From: Bog-257 sp963846715
Lineage (GTDB): Bacteria > Acidobacteriota > Terriglobia > Terriglobales > Acidobacteriaceae
NCBI GenBank assembly: GCA_963846715.1
Contig: CAWJXA010000002.1
Location: 558,001 to 622,000, forward strand
Length of the DNA stretch: 64,000 nucleotides
Direction: 5' to 3'
The translations under genes and the position numbers were made by a program. The notes below the pieces were generated by a model that did not search any database, was not told the origin of the DNA, and saw only the letters and a list, made by a program, of their open reading frames with translations. Below, piece by piece: positions 25,463-32,916 of this stretch (positions within the stretch are counted from its first letter, which is position 1; every line of letters begins with the position of its first letter).

Positions 25463-27538
25463 ATGCATTTGAAGACCCAGCCGGCGCAGACGGCGCCTAC
25501 CACACTCCCATCGCAATCTGCGTCTCGCTCACGTTGGCAAAGCGTCGCTCATTCCGTCGGCTGGATGGTGCTGGTCGCTTTCCTAGTGCGCGTCTTGTGG
25601 ATCTTGCTGGCGCACACCTATCGCATTCGGACGTCGGAAGACAACTGGGGATTTGGTTGGGAGATCGGCCGACTGGGATATTCCCTCGCTAACGGCCACG
25701 GATTTAGCTCTCCTTTTGGCGGAGATACCGGTCCTTCAGCATGGACTGCGCCCGTCTATCCGTGCTTTGTCTCGGTGGCGTTTCGTATTTTCGGCAACTA
25801 CTCTCGCGCCGCAGCGTTTTCACTGCTGGTATTCAATAGCCTCTTTGGCGCGCTCACCTCCTGGACCGTCTATCGCACTGCCCGCCGCGTCTTCGATGAG
25901 AAGGTCGCCATTTGGTCGGGTTGGATTTGGGCGCTGCTTCCCTACACCATCTTCTGGTCGGTACGCGAGATATGGGAAACCAGCGTCTCGGCTTTCCTCC
26001 TGAGCCTGCTATTCATGCTGACGGTGGAGATGGAAGGCGACGAACGGCTCTCCTCATGGATTGGCTATGGTCTCTTATGGGGTATTGCGGCGCTCACCAA
26101 CCCGTCCGCGCTTTCCTTCTTGCCCTTCGCAGGATGCTGGCTCGCCTACCAGTTGCACCGCCGCCGAAGGGGATGGCTCATCCCAGCTCTGCTGAGCGCT
26201 GGCATGTTCTGGATGGCGATCATGCCCTGGCTGGTACGCAACTACGAGGTTTTCGGCAGACCCGTATTCGTCCGCGACGACTTCGGGGTCGAGCTACGCG
26301 TAGGCAACAACCCTCTGGCGGAAGGGATCTACGTGATCGCGTACCATCCTGGCAGCAGCGTCACCCAGTTTGCGAAGTACAAACAGATGGGTGAGGCCGC
26401 CTTCTCGGCGGAACAGGGTCGTCTGGCAAGAGAGTGGATCGAACAGCATCCAGGACGTTTCCTGCTTCTGACCTTCCGCCGCTTCATCTTTTTCTGGGAC
26501 GGGATGCCGCGAGTCTCCGATGTCGTAGGATTGATTGCCGCCAAAAACCTACTTTTCCTCGCGACTTCCGTATTGGCAATCTGGGGACTGCTCTTGGCAT
26601 GGAAGCGGCGCGTTCATGGAGTCTTTCTGTTTGCCGCTCTGCTGATTTTCTATCCCCTGGTTTACTATGTATGCTTTCCTGAACTCCGTTATCGGCATCC
26701 TATCGATCCGGAGCTTCTGATCCTCGGAGTTTATCTGGTTTCCGAAAGTCGATCCGCCGGATCAATGCGCCGCGACACCGGCGATCTTCCCGAGCTCTCG
26801 CCAAGCGAGGGAACGCCGCAATTCCATACGCTTTCCGTCATTATTCCGGTTTACAACGAACGGCGAACTGTCATGGCGCTGCTGCAGCAGGTAGCGCGGC
26901 AACCTCTCAGTCTGCACAAAGAGCTGATTATCGTTGATGACGGCTCAACCGACGGTACGCGGGAATTCTTGCGGGAAGCCAATTTGCAAGAGCTCTTGGG
27001 CGGCAACGGTGCCAACACCGTAAAGCTGGTTCTGCACCAGAAGAATCAAGGCAAAGGCGCCGGGGTTCGGAGCGGCCTAGAGCAAGTCAGCGGCGAATTG
27101 GTTTTGATTCAGGACGCTGACTTGGAATACGATCCGCGAGATTATCCAGCGCTGATCGCTCCCATTCTTGAAGGCCATGCCGACGCGGTCTTTGGGAACC
27201 GCTTCCACGATGGGCCGCACCGCGTACCGCGTTATTGGCGATACGTTCTCAACCGCACGTTCTCTATGCTATGTAACATGCTTACCGGCCTAAGCATCCG
27301 TGACGTGACGGCATGCTACAAGGTCTTTCGTCGCGAGATCTTCTCGCAGATCACCTTGCGCTCTGACCGCTTCAGCGTCGAAACCGAAATCACGGTGAAG
27401 TTGGCGAAGCAGGGGGTGCGTATTTACGAAGTACCGATCGTCTACCACGGGCGCACTTACGCCGAAGGCAAGAAGATCAGTTGGACCGACGGCATTGCTG
27501 CCGTCTATCACCTCGTACGCTATCGCTTCAAAGACTAG
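25463..27538 (+). CDS. Fusion of GT39/ArnT-like membrane transferase and GT2 transferase
   Basis: Residues 1 to about 430 are a polytopic GT-C protein: after the first helix comes EDNWGFGWEIGRLGYSLANGHGFSSPF, the luminal loop with the acidic catalytic position of PMT/ArnT proteins, then about nine helices. From about residue 455 a soluble GT2 domain begins, LSVIIPVYNERRTVMALL, with IIVDDGSTDGT, NQGKGAGVRSGL, LIQDADLEYDP and AVFGNRFHDG, as in polyprenyl-phosphate mannosyl/glucosyltransferases (DPM1). Such a GT2 makes the polyprenyl-phosphate sugar that the GT-C half uses, so the fusion would combine donor synthesis with transfer. TACAAT at 25444-25449 is a candidate -10 close to the start. Confidence 0.85.
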   Translation: MHLKTQPAQTAPTTLPSQSASRSRWQSVAHSVGWMVLVAFLVRVLWILLAHTYRIRTSEDNWGFGWEIGRLGYSLANGHGFSSPFGGDTGPSAWTAPVYPCFVSVAFRIFGNYSRAAAFSLLVFNSLFGALTSWTVYRTARRVFDEKVAIWSGWIWALLPYTIFWSVREIWETSVSAFLLSLLFMLTVEMEGDERLSSWIGYGLLWGIAALTNPSALSFLPFAGCWLAYQLHRRRRGWLIPALLSAGMFWMAIMPWLVRNYEVFGRPVFVRDDFGVELRVGNNPLAEGIYVIAYHPGSSVTQFAKYKQMGEAAFSAEQGRLAREWIEQHPGRFLLLTFRRFIFFWDGMPRVSDVVGLIAAKNLLFLATSVLAIWGLLLAWKRRVHGVFLFAALLIFYPLVYYVCFPELRYRHPIDPELLILGVYLVSESRSAGSMRRDTGDLPELSPSEGTPQFHTLSVIIPVYNERRTVMALLQQVARQPLSLHKELIIVDDGSTDGTREFLREANLQELLGGNGANTVKLVLHQKNQGKGAGVRSGLEQVSGELVLIQDADLEYDPRDYPALIAPILEGHADAVFGNRFHDGPHRVPRYWRYVLNRTFSMLCNMLTGLSIRDVTACYKVFRREIFSQITLRSDRFSVETEITVKLAKQGVRIYEVPIVYHGRTYAEGKKISWTDGIAAVYHLVRYRFKD

Positions 27539-27567
27539 AGCAGCCCGCCCCTGCTGCATCGGAATGC

Positions 27568-28539
27568 TCAACCGGCTACGTTCTGCCGGTTAGGCTGATT
27601 GGTTTTGGTTAGTGCGCCTCTGATGTGACTGATCGTGACCAGCCATGGAACGATCAGCGAGAAGAACAGCCTGGCGCCCAACTGCCGGGGCGATGTTTTT
27701 CCGGGAAAGCTTTTCCAGTCAAGCCGAAACGCAAAATAGATTTCCAACGCCAGCACGCAGACGAGCGGAATAACAGTTAGAGGCAGCAGTGCCAGCGCAA
27801 TGACCTCCGCCAAACAGCGGGCCAAATTGCGAAACAGACGTCCGCGCCTTATATCCATGACCCCGTCAAGAGTCGCGTAGCGCCCAAGGTCCCGCAGCGC
27901 TGTCTTCAAGGTATGACGAGGCCGATAGTGTGCTTTTGCGCAGTCCGGGAATGCCGGCTCTACGATGGCGCGGACGCGTTGATCGAAGAGACTGTCCTCC
28001 GTGAGACTGGTCTCAGGAAAGCCTCCAACTTGCTGCCACAGCTGTTTTCGAAAGGCCATGGAACGGGCAGTGCATGACTTGGTTCGTTGGTTAGGGTCCA
28101 GCTTAATTCCGAAAAAGGGCGCCGATGCCACGTCCCAAGTGGTTTGCTCATCCGCATCCAGGCAAGACCCGCCAAGCGCATATTCAGCCCGGCCATTACG
28201 GATCGGTTCTGTGAGCCTCGCCAGCCAGTCAACTGCGTAAGTGCAACCAGCGTCCGCGCAGGCAATTACCTCGGAGAAAGCGGCGGCGATGGCAACGTTT
28301 CTTCCCCGGGCAATCGGACCCAAAGATTCTTTCAAGTTGCAGCTCGGGTCTCGGATAGCTTTCAGATTTGGGTATCTTGCGGCCCCAGCCAACAAGCGAT
28401 CCCAGGTGGCGTCCGTTGAACCGCCGTCCACGATGATGATCTCCGCCGGCGTGAGCGTCTGATGGATGAGGCTCGACACCAAGCCATCAATGTCATTGAC
28501 CTCGTTCAGCACCGTGGCGATTACGCTTACTGCAGACAT
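27568..28539 (-). CDS. Family 2 glycosyltransferase with membrane tail
   Basis: The 323-residue protein starts MSAVSVIATVLNEVNDIDGLVSSLIHQTLTP; the ATG at 28539 follows a GGGTGGGA, a GTG two codons earlier is possible. EIIIVDGGSTDATWDRL and VIACADAGCTY (DxD variant DAG) are the GT-A donor site; SLTEDSLFDQRVRAI carries the ED motif of the catalytic base. The last third has two or three hydrophobic helices (VIALALLPLTVIPLVCVLALEI). It is convergent with the fused transferase gene. Sugar unknown. Confidence 0.82.
   Translation of the reverse strand: MSAVSVIATVLNEVNDIDGLVSSLIHQTLTPAEIIIVDGGSTDATWDRLLAGAARYPNLKAIRDPSCNLKESLGPIARGRNVAIAAAFSEVIACADAGCTYAVDWLARLTEPIRNGRAEYALGGSCLDADEQTTWDVASAPFFGIKLDPNQRTKSCTARSMAFRKQLWQQVGGFPETSLTEDSLFDQRVRAIVEPAFPDCAKAHYRPRHTLKTALRDLGRYATLDGVMDIRRGRLFRNLARCLAEVIALALLPLTVIPLVCVLALEIYFAFRLDWKSFPGKTSPRQLGARLFFSLIVPWLVTISHIRGALTKTNQPNRQNVAG
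27570..27591 (+). terminator. Candidate bidirectional terminator hairpin
   Basis: A perfect 7-bp stem AACCGGC/GCCGGTT with an 8-nt loop overlaps the last codons of the minus-strand GT2 gene, 31 nt after the stop of the fused transferase gene. On the plus strand GATTGGTTTTGG follows. It probably ends the fused-gene transcript. Confidence 0.4.
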
Positions 28540-28658
28540 TCCCACCCTAATTCACCTGCATTCGCAGGAACGCTCTCAGGTAGAGCGATCCCATTGATTA
28601 TTCACGAGGATCTAACGCTTTGGAAAGGCGACGGAGACTGGTATGAAGGCTGTCACGA

Positions 28659-29435
28659 TTAGTCTCTCGCTGAAGAGCTCCTCTTCGTCAGCTCCCACAC
28701 CTTAGCGTACTTGTTCGACACGTACACCGCGTGGTAAAGGTGCAACAGCAGGCCCTCACGGCCATCTAGAAATCCCAGGCGAAAAAAATAGTTGTAAATG
28801 AATGTCACCATAGGACGTATGACGATGTCGAAAATGTTGAAGCCGTGATAACCCTTCGCCACCGCTGCCTTCGCACCTGCCGAAGAATAACTGTTCATGT
28901 GGGCCATGTAGGAAGCCAGCGTTGGATATGCATCGTGCACCATTGCATGCTTGAGCCGTCCAGTCCTCTGGTCAACTTCTGATATCAAAGCAATGCGGGG
29001 ATGTGGTTCGGCGCCAGTCATGAACCCGCGACCACGACGAAAAAGTCGTAGCTTCGGATCGGGATAAAATCCTCCAAAGCGGGTCCACTTCCCCAGAAAT
29101 AGATTCTTCCGCGGTATCCAATATCCGTTGAGCGCCTCGGGATCGCCGATTGCCGTACGGATCTCCTCTGCCAGTTCAGGAGTGACCACTTCGTCAGCAT
29201 CCAGAGACAGTATCCAGTCCTGGGTGCAGTTTTCAAAGGCGTAGGTTTTCTGCAACGAGAATCCCGGCCACTCCCTTAGCAACACCTTCGCGTCGAACTG
29301 GCGCGCGATGTCGCAAGTTCGATCGGTCGATCCGGAGTCAACCAGAACAATTTCCTCGGCCCAACGCACGCTATCCAGGGTCTGGCCGATGATGGGCTCT
29401 TCGTTCATGGCGACAATGGCGACAGACAAACCCAT
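28659..29435 (-). CDS. Family 2 glycosyltransferase, WaaE/KdtX-like
   Basis: From the ATG at 29435 the protein of 258 residues begins MGLSVAIVAMNEEPIIGQTLDSV, with EEIVLVDSGSTDRTCDIAR, WPGFSLQKTYAFENC and the donor site WILSLDADEVVTPEL. The following YWIPRKNLFLGKWTRFGGFYPDPKLRLFRR is characteristic of lipopolysaccharide-core type transferases (KdtX/WaaE group), which act at the cytoplasmic face of the inner membrane. A longer in-frame start at 29603 adds 56 residues with no family likeness and would overlap the upstream region of galE. It diverges from galE. Confidence 0.85.
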   Translation of the reverse strand: MGLSVAIVAMNEEPIIGQTLDSVRWAEEIVLVDSGSTDRTCDIARQFDAKVLLREWPGFSLQKTYAFENCTQDWILSLDADEVVTPELAEEIRTAIGDPEALNGYWIPRKNLFLGKWTRFGGFYPDPKLRLFRRGRGFMTGAEPHPRIALISEVDQRTGRLKHAMVHDAYPTLASYMAHMNSYSSAGAKAAVAKGYHGFNIFDIVIRPMVTFIYNYFFRLGFLDGREGLLLHLYHAVYVSNKYAKVWELTKRSSSARD

Positions 29436-29605
29436 CGACGAAAGACTCAATCGAATCCGAGCTGATGAAATGCAATGGACCCGGAATTCTCGTTTTGGAC
29501 TGCCGAGTATACAGTATTCATACTTGGATTTCCGGTCGATCCCTGCCGCAATGCAGATCCTCGAGCTTGAAGTCCAACCGAGAGAAAGTAGGACAAACTG
29601 CACTC

Positions 29606-30622
29606 ATGAGAATTCTGGTCACGGGCGGCGCTGGTTACGTCGGCAGTCACGCCATTCGCTCACTGGCACAGCATGGACACCAAGTCATCGTGTACGACAA
29701 TCTGTCCACCGGCTATGCCTTTCTCGCCGAAGGATTCGAACTCATCACTGCCGACCTTGCCGACGCTGCCCCCTTGTCCCGCGCTATCTCCGACGTCGAC
29801 GTGGTCATGCACTTTGCCGCCAGCGCCTATGTTGGGGAGTCGGTGCAAGATCCTCGAAAATACTTTCGCAATAACATCCAGAATGGCTTGGCGCTGGTAA
29901 ACGCGGCGATTGACGCCGGCGTCAAACATTTCGTCTTTTCTTCTTCGTGCGCAGTTTATGGAGTGCCGGAGCAGTTGCCGATTACGGAGGACACTCGCTG
30001 TCAGCCGGTCAATCCCTACGGCGAGACCAAGCTGTTCTTTGAACGTATCCTCGACGCATACAGTCGCGCTTATGACCTGCGCGCAATTGCTTTGCGCTAC
30101 TTCAATGCGGCAGGTGCGGACGAGTCCGGAGAGATCGGCGAGTTCCACGCTCCCGAGACTCATTTGATTCCTCTAGCCCTGGAGGCCGCGGCCGGAATGC
30201 GCCCGTATCTTGAAGTGTTCGGCGACGATCATCCCACCTCCGACGGCACCTGCATTCGAGACTATATCCACGTTACCGACCTGGCCGAAGCCCACACCAA
30301 GGCTGTCGACTTCCTTCAAAGCCAGAGTGGCGGTTCATTTACAGCCTTGAATCTTGGCACCGGCGAAGGCCAGTCCGTTCGTCAGATCGCGACAGCGGTC
30401 GAGCAGGTTACCTCGCGTCCCTTGCCTCTCCGCATCGTCGGACGCCGGACAGGAGACCCCCCAAGCCTGGTCGCCGATCCGACGCGAGCTCAGCAACTGC
30501 TCCGCTGGAGTGCGTCACGCTCTTTGGAAGAGACGATAGCCTCAGCGTGGAAATGGCTGAACAGCGCGAAACGGCAGGGGGGCCGCGTAGCTGCCTCGAC
30601 TCCAGACGTGATCACTCGCTAG
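29606..30622 (+). CDS. galE: UDP-glucose 4-epimerase
   Basis: The 338-residue short-chain dehydrogenase starts MRILVTGGAGYVGSHAIRSL, the NAD Rossmann motif GxxGxxG. It has the catalytic serine region FSSSCAVYG and the Y-x-x-x-K pair in NPYGETKLFFER, then RYFNAAGADESGEIGE and DGTCIRDYIHVTDLAEAH, all diagnostic for GalE. It interconverts UDP-glucose and UDP-galactose and so supplies galactose for the surface polysaccharide. The start at 29606 gives the standard length; an upstream in-frame start at 29465 adds non-homologous residues. It ends the polysaccharide region. Confidence 0.92.
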   Translation: MRILVTGGAGYVGSHAIRSLAQHGHQVIVYDNLSTGYAFLAEGFELITADLADAAPLSRAISDVDVVMHFAASAYVGESVQDPRKYFRNNIQNGLALVNAAIDAGVKHFVFSSSCAVYGVPEQLPITEDTRCQPVNPYGETKLFFERILDAYSRAYDLRAIALRYFNAAGADESGEIGEFHAPETHLIPLALEAAAGMRPYLEVFGDDHPTSDGTCIRDYIHVTDLAEAHTKAVDFLQSQSGGSFTALNLGTGEGQSVRQIATAVEQVTSRPLPLRIVGRRTGDPPSLVADPTRAQQLLRWSASRSLEETIASAWKWLNSAKRQGGRVAASTPDVITR

Positions 30623-30726
30623 GACTCAAACCACCATCGCAGCCGGCGGCGCCGCAGGCGGATGCGTTGAACAAAACTCCATTACGATTCGTATCATCCT
30701 GCGTCTAACCCGGGACAGGAGGCAGC

Positions 30727-31506
30727 ATGTTTGATATTCGCAAACCTACAAGTCTAAGCATCACAATTCTGGGAGCGCTGCTAGCTCTGCTGTTGGCCGT
30801 CCCAACTTATGCGGAGGTCACCCAGGATTTTCATCGTACTGTCCCTCTTTCCGCCAATGGCCGGATATCGGTCGACAACATAAACGGCAACGTGGAGGTT
30901 ACTGGCTGGGACCAAAACGAAGTGCAGATCGATGCGGTGAAGTCTGCGCGGGACCAGCAGAAACTTGATGAAGCCAGTATTGAGGTCAACACCACCGCCG
31001 ATTCCGTCGAGATTCGCACCCGCTATCCTGAAGGCCATACCAACAATAATCCCGCCTCTGTGCACTACCAGTTGCACGTGCCGCAGAATGCGCGTATTGA
31101 TCGCATAAATCTGGTTAACGGCTCGCTTACCGTCCAAAAAGTCAGCGGCGAGGTAAATGCGAACCTAATCAATGGCAAGCTGCGGGTTGACAACTTGGCC
31201 GGTCGGGCTGAGTTGTCCTCGGTCAACGGAGGAATCCAGGCCAATTATGCCTCGCTGAACAATGTCAACGAAATCCGGCTGAAGTCGGTGAACGGATCCA
31301 TTGAACTGGGACTGCCCGATTCACCGAACGCCGAAATCAAAGCCAGCACTGTAAGCGGTGGCATCAAAACCGACTTCCCACTTCAGGTGCAAGGCGGATA
31401 TGTAGGCAAGAACCTGAATGGCACGTTGGGCAGCGGTGGAACGCGGGTTCAGCTAAGCAACGTGAACGGAAGCATACATGTCGGACCATCGCACGGCAGC
31501 TTGTAG
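30727..31506 (+). CDS. Exported DUF4097-type beta-repeat protein
   Basis: The 259-residue protein has a signal peptide (residues about 10-29, SITILGALLALLLAVPTYAEV) and a right-handed beta solenoid of short repeats built on the pattern N-G-x-(I/L)-x-V: ISVDNINGNVEVTGWD, RINLVNGSLTVQKVSG, NANLINGKLRVDNLAG, LSSVNGGIQANYA. This is DUF4097, common in Acidobacteria and of unknown function, probably periplasmic. AGGAGG precedes the ATG by 4 nt and a TTGAAC...TATCAT pair with a long 19-nt spacer lies upstream. It stands alone between galE and the convergent thrC. Confidence 0.85.
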   Translation: MFDIRKPTSLSITILGALLALLLAVPTYAEVTQDFHRTVPLSANGRISVDNINGNVEVTGWDQNEVQIDAVKSARDQQKLDEASIEVNTTADSVEIRTRYPEGHTNNNPASVHYQLHVPQNARIDRINLVNGSLTVQKVSGEVNANLINGKLRVDNLAGRAELSSVNGGIQANYASLNNVNEIRLKSVNGSIELGLPDSPNAEIKASTVSGGIKTDFPLQVQGGYVGKNLNGTLGSGGTRVQLSNVNGSIHVGPSHGSL

Positions 31507-31543
31507 CAAAGAGTGGCGACAAAATTTCTCGGAGGCAATTTGG

Positions 31544-32767
31544 CTAGTACGGCCCGATGATTCCTCCGATGTTACGCGGGGCGGGCAGTTTGGTTCTTGG
31601 GCCAAAAGTCTCCATACCCCAGTATTTCGCAAAGACGTCTAAGTACTTGTATCCTGAGCCGGTGTTGAACAGCACGACTCGATCGCTGCTCTTCAGAAAT
31701 CCTGTCTCTAACAGTTGTTCATAGGCGGCGAGCGCGGCGGCACCTTCCGGGCACGCGAAGATGCCCTCGACAGAGGCCATCGCCTTCACCTGATCCATAA
31801 TCTCGTCGTCGCTGACGGCAATGGCCGTTCCGCCGCTCTGGCGCACGATGTCGAGGATTATGAAGTCCCCGTAAGCCTTCGGCACGCGCAACCCGGCTGC
31901 AAGCGTATGCGCGTCCGGCCACATTTCCGATGTGGCCTTCCCATCATGTAAAGCTTTAGGGATTGGCGCGCAACCATTTGACTGCACACAGATCATCTTC
32001 GGCCGTTTGCCTTTCTCAATCCAGCCTAACTCCTCCATTTCCTCGAACGCCTTCCACATGCCGATTAGCCCCACGCCTCCCCCAGTCGGGTACAAAATGG
32101 CATTCGGTAACGTCCATCCCATCTGTTCGGCCACTTCGTAGCCCATGGTTTTCTTCCCTTCCACACGGAAAGGCTCCTTCAGGGTCGAGACATCGAACCA
32201 GCCTTCCTTCTCTTTGCGCTCGGCGACCATTCGCCCGCAATCGCTGATAAGCCCATCCACCAGCGTCAAATGAGCACTGCTCGCCTCGACCTCCAACCGA
32301 TTTGCAATCGGCACATCCTGGGGCATAAAGATGTATGCCTCCAGGCCGGCCGCGGCAGCGTAGGCGGCTAGCGATCCTCCAGCGTTTCCGGCCGAGGGTG
32401 CAGCCAGCTTTGTGAGCCCGTAATGGCGCGCCATCGTGATGGCGGCGCTCATACCGCGAGCCTTGAACGAGCCGGTCGGATTCAGTCCCTCGTCCTTGAT
32501 CAGGAGATTGGGATATTTGCGGCTGGGTAGCATCGGTGTAAATCCTTCGCCGAGGGTCACGGGATCGGCGTCGGGGAGCACCGCCGAGTATCGCCACATG
32601 CTCTTCGGTCCGGCGTTAACCGAGTCGCGAGTCGTGTTTCGTCGAATTTCCGCGAGGTCGTAGCGCACGTACAGCGGACCGCCGTCCTTCACGCAGACAT
32701 TTTGGGCGGTCTCCGCCGTGAATGTCTCGCCACACCTGCTGCATTCGAAACCGATAATCTTCGCCAT
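31544..32767 (-). CDS. thrC: Threonine synthase
   Basis: The 407 residues form a fold-type II PLP enzyme that makes threonine from O-phosphohomoserine. An N-terminal zinc-ribbon-like segment (FECSRCGETF...NVCVKDGG) leads to LGEGFTPMLPS, the PLP lysine in NPTGSFKARGMSAA, APSAGNAGGSLAAYAAAAG for phosphate/cofactor contact and YPTGGGVGLIGMWKA. The size and the N-terminal ribbon fit the archaeal/actinobacterial-type ThrC. It diverges from mutS across 149 bp. No hom or thrB neighbour is present. Confidence 0.9.
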   Translation of the reverse strand: MAKIIGFECSRCGETFTAETAQNVCVKDGGPLYVRYDLAEIRRNTTRDSVNAGPKSMWRYSAVLPDADPVTLGEGFTPMLPSRKYPNLLIKDEGLNPTGSFKARGMSAAITMARHYGLTKLAAPSAGNAGGSLAAYAAAAGLEAYIFMPQDVPIANRLEVEASSAHLTLVDGLISDCGRMVAERKEKEGWFDVSTLKEPFRVEGKKTMGYEVAEQMGWTLPNAILYPTGGGVGLIGMWKAFEEMEELGWIEKGKRPKMICVQSNGCAPIPKALHDGKATSEMWPDAHTLAAGLRVPKAYGDFIILDIVRQSGGTAIAVSDDEIMDQVKAMASVEGIFACPEGAAALAAYEQLLETGFLKSSDRVVLFNTGSGYKYLDVFAKYWGMETFGPRTKLPAPRNIGGIIGPY

Positions 32768-32888
32768 AAAATGAGTGCCTCGAAAACCTCGCAGTGTAAC
32801 ACCATCGCCGCTCCAGCGCGCCCCGGCGCCAGGTTGATAGGCTTACACTGCCATGCCAACGCCTCCAAGCCGACCTGATTTTCGCTGT

Positions 32889-32894
32889 TATAAT
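32889..32894 (+). promoter_or_regulatory. Candidate -10 box of mutS (TATAAT)
   Basis: A consensus TATAAT lies 22 nt before the mutS ATG, placing transcription start about 10-15 nt before the codon. No clear -35 at the usual spacing and no Shine-Dalgarno sequence were seen. Confidence 0.5.
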
Positions 32895-32916
32895 CCGCGC
32901 AGTTCCTGCCATCGCC

